Below, piece by piece: positions 20,635 through 31,521 of a DNA stretch of 64,000 bases; within the stretch, counting starts at the first letter, position 1; each line of letters opens with the position of its first letter. The notes beneath the pieces were generated by a model. It was not told the DNA's origin. It was given only the letters and a program-made list of their open reading frames with translations, and made no database searches. A program made the position numbers and the translations under genes. Source of the DNA: Microglena sp. YARC (Eukaryota > Chlorophyta > Chlorophyceae > Chlamydomonadales > Chlamydomonadaceae); NCBI GenBank assembly GCA_022414725.1, contig CM039467.1, positions 4,947,863 to 5,011,862 of the forward strand, written 5' to 3'.

Positions 20635-21810
20635 TGCATTTATATGAGTGGGCCGGGGTACTACTGTACCAGCCTGTGTTTGTGTTGCATGTTCTTGGAG
20701 ACACGTGTTGCCCCCCATCTGCTATCATGGATGGTAGCACATGGATGTGGGTATCTGTTGCACAGGTGGAAGCAGGACTACAAGGCATGCCAAGCAGAGG
20801 GCAGCAGCAGAGGGAGTCACTCTGTGTATTCACATGTGATGCATTATTTTGTGTGCATGTATGCTATGTGTGTCTGTGTTGCACAGGTGGAAACAAGAGA
20901 GCACAACATGCTGAGCGTGGAGCAACTGGAGAAGGTGCACCCTTAGCCGACTGCTGCTCCCCACTTATTAGCATCTTGTGCTGAAGGGGTAGGGGGGGTT
21001 GAGTTGCATTTATATGAGTGGGCTGGGGTACTACTGTCATGTACCAGCCTGTGTTTGTGTTGCATGTTCTTGGAGACACTTGTTGCCCCCCATCTGCTGT
21101 CATGTATGGAAGCAGCAGACTACAAGGCATGCAAGCAGAGGGCAGCAGCAGAGGGAGTCACTCTGCGTATGCACATGTGATGCATTATTTGGTGTGCATG
21201 TATGCTATGTGTGTCTGTGTCACACAGGTGGAAACAAGAGAGCACAACATGCTGAGCGGGGAGCAACTGGAGAAGGTGCACCCTTAGCCGACTGCTGCTC
21301 CCCACTTATTAGCATCTTGTGCTGAAGGGGTAGGGGGGGTTGAGTTGCATGTATATGAGTGGGCTGGGGTACTACTGTCATGTACCAGCCTGTGTTTGTG
21401 TTGCATGTTCTTGGAGACACTTGTTGCCCCCCATCTGCTGTCATGTATGGAAGCAGGACTACAAGGCATGCCAAGCAGAGGGCAGCAGCAGAGGGAGTCA
21501 CTCTGCGTATGCACATGTGATGCATTATTTGGTGTGCATGTATGCTATGTGTGTCTGTGTCACACAGGTGGAAACAAGAGAGCACAACATGCTGAGCGTG
21601 GAGCAAAGCTGGAGAAGGTGCACCCTTAGCCGACTGCTGCTCCCCACTTATTAGCATCTTGTGCTGAAGGGGTAGGGGGGTTGAGTTGCATTTATATGAG
21701 TGGGCTGGGGTACTACTGTCATGTACCAGCCTGTGTTTGTGTTGCATGTTCTTGGAGACACTTGTTGCCCCCCATCTTGCTGTCATGTATGGAAGCAGGA
21801 CTACAAGGGT
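20410..21810 (+). repeat. About 340-bp tandem array with splice-acceptor-like units
   Basis: Four units repeat TATATGAGTGGGCTGGGGTA, TGTACCAGCCTGTGTTTGTG, GTGGAAGCAGGACTACAAGG, then TGTGTTGCACAGGTGGAAAC and a 60-bp piece ending CCCTTAG. Each unit has two TTGCACAG|GTGGAA acceptor-like sites. The piece after the second could encode VETREHNMLSVEQLEKVHP and a stop, the same in several copies. A 51-bp poly(G) (20583-20633) interrupts the first unit. It directly follows the H3-like terminal exon. Confidence 0.85.
20583..20633. repeat. Poly(G) homopolymer, 51 bp
   Basis: This is the longest homopolymer of the window. Related repeat units have only GGGGTAGGGGGGGTTGAG at this position, so the tract is a local expansion or an assembly artefact. 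Confidence 0.95.
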
Positions 21811-22289
21811 GGGTCCATTTTTATAGAGGTAGGAGGAAAGGATGGTTTTGAAACATGTTTGTTTGAGCTTCTTGGCCTGTTTGGTGTGTGTGTGTGTGGG
21901 GGGGGGGGGCTCTCTTTAGAATAGTGGTACCACTACTCGGTGGTTGATGTGCGTGAGAAAAAGTTGTGGATTGCTGCTTGCTTGAGTTTAATGTTGGGGC
22001 CCAAGTTCTGCGGGTGTTAAGGAATTTTGAGATGGGGGGGGGAGTGTCGAGAGTTATTGGATGTTAGTTGGTGTGCCCGAATCTTTTTGCGGTGGAGGGT
22101 TTGGTGTGGCCACGTTTTTCATGTTGGTAACAGTTGAAGCAAGGGGCGAGGGGAATGATGGTGAAGGGTTTGGGTTGTCTGGGTTGGACGGTAGTGACCT
22201 GAAGGGGGTGGGCGGTTTTGGGGGCTGCAGGTGGGGGGGCTGTGGTCTAAGTTAGCATCCACCGGATCGCAATCCATTTGCGTGTTTGG

Positions 22290-22320
<31 letters not shown>

Positions 22321-23069
22321 GGGGGGGGAGGCGTTTTGGCGAGCTGAAGCCCTTCATCGTGGTATCTTCCACTTTGGATAAATTAGGCATGGGTTTTGTA
22401 GGGATGATATAGAAATTTGCTTATCTAGGACCTGCCAAGCTCCGGGTGTTGAGTTCAAGGGGATTGGAGAGTGATTTAATGAATCCATCCAGTACCACAC
22501 ATTATGGTATTGCTCGAGACAGCCGGCATGTCTGTGGGCAGCTGAAGGGGATGGTTAAGTGCAGGATACATGTATTATTTTCCTTGCAGGCGATGTAGGA
22601 TTTAGTTTTTGCTGCTACCAGGTAAGATCTCAAAGTTGTAGGATTCGTCACAGGTCATCGCTTCACTCCCTTGACACGCTTCATATAGAAGTTATAATAG
22701 GATGGTGTCTAAACTTAAAACTTCAGCAGCACATTTTACTGATTTTAGGCATATTTTCTCATTGAATAGCAAGCCAAGGTAATATACCGGATATGTAGGC
22801 TGAGCATTAATCGTTCCTCATTCCGAAACTTGATTACCACTATAAGAACGAAGACTAGTCCCTAATGTCCCCTACATGGCTTTGGTCATCAAAAACAAAA
22901 AAAAAACTGACTACTCGCTGTCTCAGGCAGTCACATACATTACTAGGGATCAATTTGTCGTTGTCATATATGCTCTAGTGTTACAAGCTGCTTGGTAACC
23001 AGACCTTGGTTACACAAATGAATTAGGGTTCCCCTCATCTCCGGCATTACCAATATTAACAGGAGCATG
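21811..23069. other. No recognised gene; GT and G tracts
   Basis: Contains a G run near 21899-21909, a (GT)n tract followed by 25 G (22290-22328), and G-rich sequence at 22040-22250. No frame carries a recognisable domain. Confidence 0.4.
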
Positions 23070-23623
23070 TACCGTATGCACCTTAAGTATTGGCAAATGT
23101 CATTTCCCCCCTAAAAGTGGGTCTCAGAAAAGCATGGCAAAACTAAATTGGCAAAGGGGTCTATGGCTTTGACTGTCTCAAGCTCAGACTTGAAATCCAG
23201 TTGGCAAAGGGTCTTATGTAATTGTTACATTTCCTTGTTGCATGTTCACCAAGTAGTCTGACCAAGCTTGCTGTAAAACCATGTAACAATTCAAAGCAGG
23301 AGCATCGAACTTGCTAGGGCTTAGTAGCCAGACCGGTATATGGCTCCAGCCAGCCAAATTGCTGGCTGGCTGGAGCCATGTAACCAAGTTCAAGGTCAAG
23401 TACATGTTTAGAAAGTAGTCTGCCCAAGCTTTCTGATAATAAAACCATGTAGCACATCAAATCAGTGACATTTAACTTGCTAGGGCTTAGTAGACAAAGT
23501 CCCATGGTAACCGTAACTTGGCAGAGGCCAACTACCTGGAGTGGTCTCAAGCTGTATCCCTAACCCGGTTTGGCAAAGGGTCGTTTGCCAAACCGTTTGC
23601 CAATACTTAAGGCGCATACGGTA
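23070..23623. mobile_element. MITE with 28-bp terminal inverted repeats
   Basis: TACCGTATGCACCTTAAGTA at 23070 continues to 23097, and its reverse complement stands at 23596-23623 with one mismatch in 28. If the outer TA is the target duplication, the element starts CCGTATGC and is 550 bp, fitting a Tc1/mariner-type non-autonomous element. Inside are CTTGCTAGGGCTTAGTAG twice and a 15-bp-arm hairpin, ATGGCTCCAGCCAGC near 23340. Part of the interior (CAGCCAAATTGCTGGCTGG) recurs at 43228. No transposase is encoded. Confidence 0.8.
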
Positions 23624-23629
23624 TTTCCT

Positions 23630-24870
23630 TACAAAGGAATAAAAAGTACCAGAAGTATCATACTTACCAGGTGATGCAGACTGGTTCTAGCATTTAAGGC
23701 TGATTGCCTTTCCCGACACTTACATAACCAAAGCATTGTCAATTTGTCACCAAAATATATCCAATCTCTTTGGCTACTTGCCCTCATCAGCAGTGAAAAC
23801 AATATCGTATGGGTATATTGTAGTCCTTGATCCAGGCAACTGAGCTACCCCCCAAAATCCAGCAGCTCTGTTAACGTCAACGTGCACTAGGTCGCATTAG
23901 CTTTGGCTCAAAGGCCAGTCAGGGGAGCTAGCTAGAAGCTGCTGGTCGTAGCTGCGGGCTCCCGGGATCGCCGCCTCGCCTAATTATAGCACGGACATGG
24001 AATGCAGCCTCCTTCTGCTCGAAGATGCGGAGAAGCAGGGTTATAAAACAAGCTATATCTGTGGCGAAGTGCATTCATGCGCGCAAGTCTCACGCCGCTG
24101 AGCTGGCAACACGGGGCTGTAACCGCAGTGCTGATGTCGGTTGCGGTGGTTACCGCGGTGGTAGCGCTGGCTGTAACTTCAAGCTCCTGGATGGGTCAAA
24201 GCCTTCTCATCGTTCGCCTGCCATTGCGATATAACAACTGCTCAATTTCCAGCCACAATCGTTGCATTGGAACCATGCTACCTGATTTACCCTGTTTATG
24301 GCTTCGATCAATTAACACCAAAACGGGCGACCAGGTAATGTTGTGCATCCAGCCGAACAAATCGAGAGTTGCGATGATCTCGGCGCTATCAGGAACAGGA
24401 GTCCGAGATCAAAGCCAAACGTATGAACAACGCGCAGAGCGAGCCTCGCTACGGATGTAGGGTTTGACGGGTGCTTGTATTGCTCCATGCTCATGGAGCC
24501 ATGCCGATTGCCCCAAACTGCTGCTGCTCCCCTATCTTCATTTCTCTCTTACGCATGCCCTACCCTGCTCTATTCACCGCCCTGCCGCCCCTCGCGCTAC
24601 TCCCTGGCAGGTTACTTCAGGAGTACCCCCAGCTCTTCTACCTGAGACGCAACCAATTTCAGAGCCTGCTTCCTGCGACGCAACGGACCCTGCATTCGCA
24701 TATCTGACGGCTTTCTGCCAGCCGCTAGTTATGGTTCGTGCCTCCATCCCCGGCATATGTTCCTTCACCGCGGGGCATCTGTCTTGCAGACGCAGATCAT
24801 GTGTCGACCTCGATTGGTGCGTTGTATGAGCTAAACAAAACATGCCTTGACTGTGACGTTATTGGCTCCA
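23630..24870. other. No recognised gene
   Basis: A plus-strand frame at 24077-24460 (127 codons, with a hydrophobic run AVLMSVAVVTAVVALAV that could span a membrane) and one at 24464-24829 are open but match nothing known to me. There is no splice or repeat support, so I leave them uncalled. Confidence 0.3.
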
Positions 24871-25850
24871 TGTGCTATCCTGTTTAAACCTGTGTTGGTT
24901 GCTTTCATGGTTTGGTTATATTCTTTTGGAGCCATCAAATTGCCTCGCATCTGCTATCATGGATAGCAGCGCATGGATGCGGGCTCCTACTGCACTGGTG
25001 GAAGCTGGACAACACAGCATGCCAGGCAGAGAGCAGCAGAGGGAGGACTGGAGGAGCCACTTTACGTACTCACATGTGATGCCTTTTTTTTGCATGTATG
25101 GTATGTGTGGCCGTGTTGCACATGTGCAAACGAGAGAACACAACATGCTGAGAGGGGAGCAGGAGGAGAAGGAGCTAGCTTAGGGTACTCCTGTCATGTA
25201 CCAGCCTGTGTTTGTTTTGCATGTTCTTCGAGACACTTGTTGCCCCCCATCTGCTGTCATGGATGTGGGGGCGCATGGATGGGTTTTTTTGTTGCACAGG
25301 TGGAAACAGGACCACAAGGCATGCCAAGCGGAGATCAGCAGCATGAGTCACTCTGCGTATTTACATGTCATGCCTTATTTAGTGTGCATGTATGGTGGTA
25401 TGTGTGCTTGTGTTGTGCAGGTGGTTATAAACAATAGCTTAGGGTGTGCCTTCTTCTGCTGCTCCCCGCTCAGCATGTTGTGCTGAAGGGGTAGGGGGAG
25501 TTAAGATGCATTTATGAGTGGGCCGGGGTACTCCTGTCATGTACCAGCCTGTGTAGTATGTTCTTGGAAACATGTGTTGCCCCCCATCTGCTTTCATGGA
25601 TTGGGGCACATGGATGTGGGTTTCTGTTGCACAGGTGGAAGCAGGACTACAAGGCATGTCAAGCGGAGAGCAGCAGCAACAGGATTTATTCGACGTATTC
25701 ACATTTTGTGTTTGTGTGTGGTAGGTGTGCTTGTGTTGCGCAGGTGGAATCAACAGAGCACTACAGCGAGGAGCAGCAAAAGAAGCCATGTTGTGCTTAA
25801 GGGGCAGGGGATTTAAAGGGGTGGTGGTGGTGGTGGTGGTGGTGGTGTAT
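24870..25850 (+). repeat. Second, more diverged part of the ~340-bp array
   Basis: Units with TGTACCAGCCTGTGTTTG, GACACTTGTTGCCCCCCATC, TTGCACAGGTGGAAACAGG and CAACATGCTGAG recur at about 24890, 25195 and 25540. They are clearly the family of 20410-21810 but more diverged, separated from it by about 3 kb that includes the MITE. The array ends in a (GGT)n microsatellite at about 25818-25847. Confidence 0.8.
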
Positions 25851-26039
25851 GAATGGACCTTCTAATGAAGTTATAATATTTTCGTCGACTGCATCTTGTA
25901 AGCTTCTATCAATTGACTCGTCGCACCGAGCACTACTTGTCATGATATATCTATATGTATATGTTTGCAAACGTCCCTCCCAGGGCAGTGTAAAAGATTA
26001 AAGCAGCTGCGCCCCATTTCCCCCCATTCCAAAGACCTG

Positions 26040-26470
26040 GTTACTAACGGATTTCGGGCCTGGTTACACAAGATCTACACATGGTTAACACACCCAGCTA
26101 CAGAGGGTTTACACACCTAGTTACATAGGGTGTACCGACCACGTTACAGAGGGTTTACACACCTAGTTACGGAGCGTGTACAGCCATACTTGCAGAGGGT
26201 ATACACACCTCGTTACATAGGGTTTACAGCCATACTTACAGAAGGTTTACAGAGGTCTGTAAACCAGAGTCTGTAACTACTATGTAACAAAGTATGTAAG
26301 CATTTACAGGCCGTTTACAGCCTGCGCGTTTTAGCTCGTTTCTGCCGTACCCCAACAGTGTGTTAACGGTCTGTAACCAAAGTCTGTAAATGGAGTAGAG
26401 TGCAGGTTTACAGAGCGTTTACAGCGTTTATCCCAGTAAACCCACTGTAAAACCTCTGTAATGGGGTTGG
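26040..26470. repeat. GTTTACA-type degenerate tandem repeats
   Basis: GGGTTTACACACCTAGTTAC, GGTCTGTAAAC, TTTACAGCC and TTACAGA-like units repeat for about 400 bp, many in inverted pairs. At 26470-26500 GTAAAGGGCCCGAATATTG matches the reverse complement of 17510-17535, which also lies next to GTTACAGACC palindromic sequence. Both loci probably belong to one repeat family. Confidence 0.7.
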
Positions 26471-26639
26471 TAAAGGGCCCGAATATTGATAGTGATGAAT
26501 TCCCTGATAGAATGCGCCTTTCCCTGGACTTCCCAACAGAGGGGGAGGCATAGTGCACATTCCAGGCGCATTCTTGATGGTCGCTGCTAGGAGCGAAAGC
26601 TCCATCCAATCGCGAAACCTATTAACGAACACTTTCCTC

Positions 26640-27110
26640 CTCCATGCAGGTATCAAGGACAGCTACCTGCCCTTTCAAATAGGGACCTGCCTACCGCCAT
26701 GACCATCCGCGTTGACAGTCCAGAGCGCTGCATGCTACATGGGGAATCCCTCCTATGTATACTGGGACGTGACCATGTCAGCTGCAGCGCGAAGGACAAG
26801 TCATACATGCAGTGTTTTTCAACACTTCCCCTGTGCTTTTCAGCACAAAATCCACCCAACCACACACTCGGCGCACACACACAGGGCCCTCCAGCCAAGC
26901 CAGATTACGGCGCACGGCATGGCCTATCGAAATACCGATCGCCACAACCATTCGAGCTCAATAATAATACATCCCTCAAAGCGCAACCAACACAAACGCA
27001 ATACCAACGCCAGAAACCTCAGTGAGCCAAGCACTATGCATAAACATGGCTCTCGCCATCATCGAAGTCATAGAACAGACGCCGGGCATGGGTAAGGCCT
27101 CTTTGCCACT
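26640..27110 (+). other. Open stretch, unassigned; possible LINE 5' region
   Basis: A plus frame of 127 codons (26712-27095) is rich in His, Ser, Thr and Arg and shows no motif. It lies 1.1 kb upstream of the first recognisable LINE-1 sequence and could be either LINE 5' sequence or unrelated. Confidence 0.25.
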
Positions 27111-27229
27111 ACTCACCTCACGCGACCATGCAACTATGCAACGATGCGATCATACGACCACGCGGCCATGCAAACACACACCCCTGCCACCATGCCATTC
27201 CAAGCCCTGCCCCACCCATTGTAAGGAAG

Positions 27230-27615
27230 CCCTCCCCTATCAAGGAAGCAAGATCCACCCTGCGACCCCCCTGTAATGAAGCCCTCCTTTCCCAAGGAGG
27301 CAAGGCTTTCCCTGCCACCCCCCTGTTACGAAGCCCTCCCTTACCGAGGAGGCAAGGCTTTCCCTGCCAACCCCCATTGCTATGAAGTCCTCCTTTCCAA
27401 GGAGGCCAAGGCTTTCCCTGCCACCCCCCTGTTACGAAGTCCTCCTTTCCCAAGGAGGCAAGGCCTTCCCTGCCAACCCCCTGTTACGAAGTCCTCCTTT
27501 CCCAAGGAGGCAAGGCTTTCCCTGCCAACCCCATTGCTATGAAGTCCTCCTTTCCCAAGGAGGCAAGGCTTTCCCTGCCACCCCCCTGTTACGAAGCCCT
27601 CCCCTACCAAGGAGG
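27230..27615. repeat. About 52-bp minisatellite, 7-8 copies
   Basis: CCCTGTTACGAAGTCCTCC, TTTCCCAAGGAGGCAAGGC and TTTCCCTGCCAACC repeat with little divergence. Each unit includes a small hairpin, CCTCC-TTTCCCA-AGGAGG. Units fall into two types, CTGTTACGAAG and ATTGCTATGAAG, that alternate irregularly. Confidence 0.9.
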
Positions 27616-27619
27616 CAAA

Positions 27620-28190
27620 CTCAAAACACTGCCCAAACTAAATCTTACGCCGCGCCCAAATTAAACCAAAAGACACTCATGGGCAAAGCAATACCTACCC
27701 TGTGCATGTACCCCTTGTGGTGATACAAATCTTTAGTATTTTTCAGGTGGTGGCTCACTCCATAATGCCTCAGACGCATGGGCCCAGTGGCTCATACTAT
27801 GGAACATTATCATAGCGGGGTGGGCATTATCCACCACATGCATCTACCTGACCCTGCCAGACTGCCCCCCCCCCCCCCCCCCCCCATACCCTAAACAGAG
27901 CTACTAGAACGTACGTAGACAGGGGAGAGGCAGCAAGGCTCCTGTCTTTAAGGCACGGAGACGCCCATGTAAAAAGACGTGGTTCCCTGCCCCCTGCCTC
28001 ATCGGCATTGGAATCTCCCTGCTCTTAAACTACCTCCCGGTTACCACCTGCTTGTATCACCTCATGACCCCCCAGGCCATCACCAACCTCATCCACCTCA
28101 CCATCCTCACTAGCCTAATCACACCTCGACCCTCTTACCTGCCCCCCACCCCACCTGTAGAGGAAGGGGTCAGACCTCGCCCCCATCTCC
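27620..28190. other. No recognised gene; poly(C) at 27865-27885
   Basis: Holds a 21-bp poly(C) and pyrimidine-rich sequence that may be the untranslated 5' region of LINE-1. The exact LINE-1 start cannot be placed. Confidence 0.35.
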
Positions 28191-28199
28191 ACACACACC

Positions 28200-29230
28200 C
28201 TACCCCCGCCACCCCTGGGAACCTCAAGTATTCGACCTCTGCCAGGCCCACTCTATAAATAGCCAACACGGTGGTCCCCAGGCCACCAACAGCTTCCCCC
28301 ACCCAGCCATCCCCACCAGCCGTATACACAATCCAGATCCAACTTCCCACCCCCCACCCCCACGTGTAGCAGGAGGAGACCAACCCCCTCTCCCCTCCCT
28401 CTTCTCCCCTCCCAACCCACCTCCCATACTGGGAACCCCAAGCATATAATTTCTGCCAGTCCCACGCCATAAATACCTACCTAGGAGTCCGTGCATAGAA
28501 ACCCCTAGCTATCCTCGCATACGCTGAACACCTCCACACAATCAGCCGCCCCGTAGAATTAGGGCACGAGCACTACCACAACTGGACACGGCCAGGGCAA
28601 CTTCTCAGTCCCCCTGCTTAGCTCCTTCCTGCATTCTACAACCCACCCCATTGTGGCATCCTCACCCCGTTGTATAACCCCCCTTACACCCCTGCTCAGC
28701 CCTTTTTTTTTTTTCCCCCCCTTCCTAACCATGGACACCGAGAGACATACCCCAAGGGCATCATGCCAGGAGCAGCACAAGGAACAGATATTAGAGCGCC
28801 TCCACCCCCACCAGGCATGCATACTCAACGTCAGCACTGACATTTGGCCATGCAGCCCACAAGGTCAAAAACCACTTCCAGGGTGAGTGGTACTTGATAG
28901 ACTCTCTTCAACCACCAACCCCATTCTCCTGAACACCCCTCGTAAATGGGCGAGCATCCAGGGCCACACCGTAATACACTACAACCAGGACAACCCAATG
29001 AAGCATGGCTAGTCACAACCCCATCAACCCTATGGGAGGAGGACCTCCCGGGTGGACCCCATGGAGAGGACCAAGCCACCACCCCACCCCCGTACAAACA
29101 ACCAGACCACCCACTCGCACAACCTCCCATATGTGGGAACCCCAATCAACTCCAACTGCCAAATACACTCCATCAAGCATTTACCTGGGCGTACAAAGCT
29201 CTTGATCTTGACGAAATCCTAGCTTTTCTG
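28200..29230 (+). pseudogene. Cysteine-protease-like region of LINE-1, degenerate
   Basis: Across frames three copies of a Cys-Gln-x-His-x-Ile motif occur: LCQAHSINS near 28240, FCQSHAINTYLG near 28465 and NCQIHSIKH near 29150. The first two follow WEPQ, and the third lies in related sequence. At about 28880 HFQGEWYLIDSLQPP resembles the second catalytic strand of Josephin/OTU-type peptidases, where Cys-x-x-His-Ala-x-Asn carries the nucleophile. Dualen-type LINEs are known to encode a cysteine protease, which fits. Stops and shifts interrupt the region and the catalytic His is not placed, so the family is tentative. Confidence 0.4.
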
Positions 29231-29843
29231 TAAAATTAGACACTCATGTGCGCGCAACTATACGTGCCAACAATGGACCCTTGAGGGCACTATGACAGTC
29301 TCACCTGGCTAACTATAACTAGCAATCTTATTAATTTCTACCTTTCTTCCAACAAATCTCACCTTGGCCTCCTTACTAAGCACACCAACACCAAGATACA
29401 TTCCCCACCATATTAAGCCCCCACACAGGAAATTGCAGGGACTTCACTGACCTACTCTGAAGGTATCATTTTGCTGGGGCAGCTCACAGATGCAGATCCT
29501 ATAACGCATCCCTACACAAACTGCTCTGCTTGCTTGCCTCCTACATTTATAACTCTGGATATGGACATTTGCTAAGGCCATTAAGCAACTTGGACGGTGA
29601 GTGGTGGGATATGAACTCTGCAAGCCCCTATCCCCTGAAGCCTCACGCCTGACTGGCAACATTTTCCAAGGGACATTTACAACCCTTACAGACACATCTG
29701 GACATACCTGCCCTCAACTTTTCCTGCCTGAAAATTTACTATGAACAAACAAACCTAACTCACACTATCATTATAGACCTACCAGTACCACTCTTACTCA
29801 CAATGCTACAGACTCCTCAGACCATATAGATCTTACAGACCAG

Positions 29844-30125
29844 ATGGATCTTACAGACTCCTCACAACTTCAACAACTTCTCTCAGACACCTTCCACAAT
29901 AGGTCCCTACAGATCACAATTCACCCTGCAGATCTTACAGAGCCCCCAGCTCCTACAGAAACTGTAGACCTTGTCTCTGATGATGAGGAGCCTCCCAAGT
30001 ATAAGAAACCTAAAAGAACTCTACCCGTTGCAACCCCACTTCCCTCCACTCAAACTCTGCACATAAATCACCGACCGACCAAAAAAACCACCCAGGGATA
30101 CAACTCAACCTCCCCAAATCTCTAA
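29844..30125 (+). CDS. LINE-1 small frame with SUMO-interaction-like and basic motifs
   Basis: The frame runs 93 codons to TAA. VDLVSDDEEPP is a textbook-like SUMO-interacting motif (hydrophobic core flanked by acidic residues), followed at once by a basic cluster KYKKPKR that could be a nuclear localisation signal. The rest is Pro/Thr-rich and low in order. Position between the protease-like region and the endonuclease suggests a linker or ORF1-like protein. Function is inferred from motifs only. Confidence 0.45.
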   Translation: MDLTDSSQLQQLLSDTFHNRSLQITIHPADLTEPPAPTETVDLVSDDEEPPKYKKPKRTLPVATPLPSTQTLHINHRPTKKTTQGYNSTSPNL

Positions 30126-30161
30126 ACCTCAAAACGTTCACACTCTTGCGCGGCAAATCAG

Positions 30162-30608
30162 ATGCAAAACACACCTCTCACCCATACCAGCAGAAATCAC
30201 CCTCCCGCGACTTTTACAAATTTGCGCAAAGCAGAATCTTTGGAGCAGAACCTCGCTAACAAGAAACCTGCTCCCCCCAGGACTCACCACAAAAAACCTT
30301 CAAAAAAAGAATTTAAAATAACCCACACTACTTCATACCTGTTCAGTAGACAGCAGCGAACTGCACTCTATCTTACTAACATTATCACTTCCAAACAGCA
30401 GAGGCATCTTCTCATCCTGGGAAACACTCTACGACCATATTCGAAGTATCATGGGAGCCAAGACATTGCTATTCTCACCGAAACAAAAACTCACCTCTAA
30501 CAACACAGGTATAATTGAATATGATCAACAAGACCTATCTGACTACCACTTTTCAGCACAGCACAGCAAAACCATTAAGCAAGCTACCAATGCAGACAAC
30601 ATTGTTAC
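30162..30608 (+). CDS. LINE-1 APE endonuclease, N-terminal half (interrupted)
   Basis: DIAILTETKTHL (about 30460-30495) is the first APE-type endonuclease signature, whose Glu binds the catalytic metal. A frame change follows, then NNTGIIEYDQQDLSDYHF. The domain stops at 30608 in the 5-bp target duplication of the chromovirus. It continues at 53695 with AGVITLIKK. Upstream, a basic Lys/Pro-rich segment precedes the domain. Confidence 0.75.
30604..30608. other. Target-site duplication GTTAC (left)
   Basis: GTTAC precedes the LTR start TGTAC at 30609. The identical GTTAC follows the other LTR end at 53695-53699. A five-base duplication is normal for Ty3/gypsy integrases. Confidence 0.85.
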
Positions 30609-30958
30609 TGTACAGGTCTCAGGGATGCTCCTTAGCAGCTTGGGGGTTAGGCTAGGGAACGCGATGCGTGATGTGTGTTTACGTGTATGTTGATATGTGT
30701 GGACTAGCAGAACGAGTAGAGGGTTACCTTAGTAGGGGATGTAGAGTGACTGGGAGCGAACGTCTTCGTGGTAGGAGTAGAGGCGCTCGTTCCTAGTAGC
30801 TCGTTGTCTATGTGGCAGGTGGTGGCGTTGTGAAGAGATGAGGCTAGTACATAGGTATGGTACTGTATCTATGCTGCGTTCGTCACGTGGGCTTACGGTA
30901 CGGGTACCGTATGCCTTGCTGGACGGCCAGAGCTCCGTGAAGGGTTCTGTACGTTACA
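30609..30958 (-). repeat. Chromovirus 3' LTR
   Basis: Starts TGTACAGGTCTCAGGGATGC and ends GTTCTGTACGTTACA. It matches 53344-53694 over its whole length, with differences dominated by one-base indels. Terminal TG…CA is present, and the other copy has the longer inverted ends TGTAAC/GTTACA. Confidence 0.9.
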
Positions 30959-30975
30959 CTCCCCCCCCTCCAGAA
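30959..30975 (-). promoter_or_regulatory. Polypurine tract of the chromovirus
   Basis: Read on the minus strand, TCTGGAGGGGGGGGAG directly abuts the 3' LTR. This is the expected position and composition for priming of plus-strand DNA synthesis. Confidence 0.75.
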
Positions 30976-31041
30976 GAGATGGCGACCCCGCATCTGATCG
31001 AATAGAGGTGGATTTATACAGTAGTCGTCGTATGTGCGTGC

Positions 31042-31521
31042 TCAAAATATCTTGATGAAACAAGTTGGTTTCGGAGAGAACATTAACATCCCTTTTGAGT
31101 ACTTTCGAGAAAACAACTTTATAAATAAAGCATCTAAACGCCGTGTCGTAGCGTGAGTGCGATGGGTGGGTATGGGCCCGTTTTTTCGACGTGCGTCGGG
31201 ATACCAACGGGCGTAACACGTGACCTGCCATGCATCGACGACGTGAGGGGCACTTCTTCTTGCCCGCCTTGGCGAGTTCCAAGTGTCTTGCTCAAACCGA
31301 AGTCTTGCCAATCGGACCAAGTATTCGAGACGGCGTCGTTTGCTGGATGTGCCGATGACACGCGATTTTTTCGCAGCATTGATTCGCAGTTGGATGTTCC
31401 AAATCGGCAGCGCCGTCGGAGTCGAATTCCAGCGGTTTGTCCAACCTGACACGACATCAGAGCGCCAATTGCTTGATGCAAACCCACGTGAAACACGGGG
31501 GGATCGCATCATCTTAGGCAA
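31042..31521 (-). CDS. Chromovirus integrase C-terminus with chromodomain
   Basis: A frame of up to 159 codons contains KRRRLEYLVRLARLRFEQDT followed by WN. This matches the chromodomain core (two basic strands, YLV, then DTW), where the aromatic cage would lie. VVDAW after it fits the C-terminal helix. In this superfamily the chromodomain guides integration to modified chromatin. It lies just upstream of the 3' LTR, as expected. Upstream joining to the integrase core needs a frame change. Confidence 0.65.
   Translation of the reverse strand: MPKMMRSPRVSRGFASSNWRSDVVSGWTNRWNSTPTALPIWNIQLRINAAKKSRVIGTSSKRRRLEYLVRLARLRFEQDTWNSPRRARRSAPHVVDAWQVTCYARWYPDARRKNGPIPTHRTHATTRRLDALFIKLFSRKYSKGMLMFSPKPTCFIKIF

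Larger units (their letters stand above)
28190..30608 (+). mobile_element. LINE-1, 5' part (interrupted by a chromovirus at 30608)
   Basis: This plus-strand non-LTR element contains a cysteine-protease-like region, a small SIM/NLS-bearing frame and the first half of an APE endonuclease domain. It ends exactly at the LTR border with GTTAC. The same GTTAC restarts at 53695 and the endonuclease resumes there. With the 3' part (53695-60604) the recognisable element totals about 9.3 kb. The family layout matches Dualen/RandI-type LINEs. The 5' border is uncertain. Confidence 0.8.

Noticed and set aside
20411..20833. Minus-strand poly-proline protein
   Set aside because: The proline run is the translation of a 51-bp poly(G) tract in a tandem repeat.
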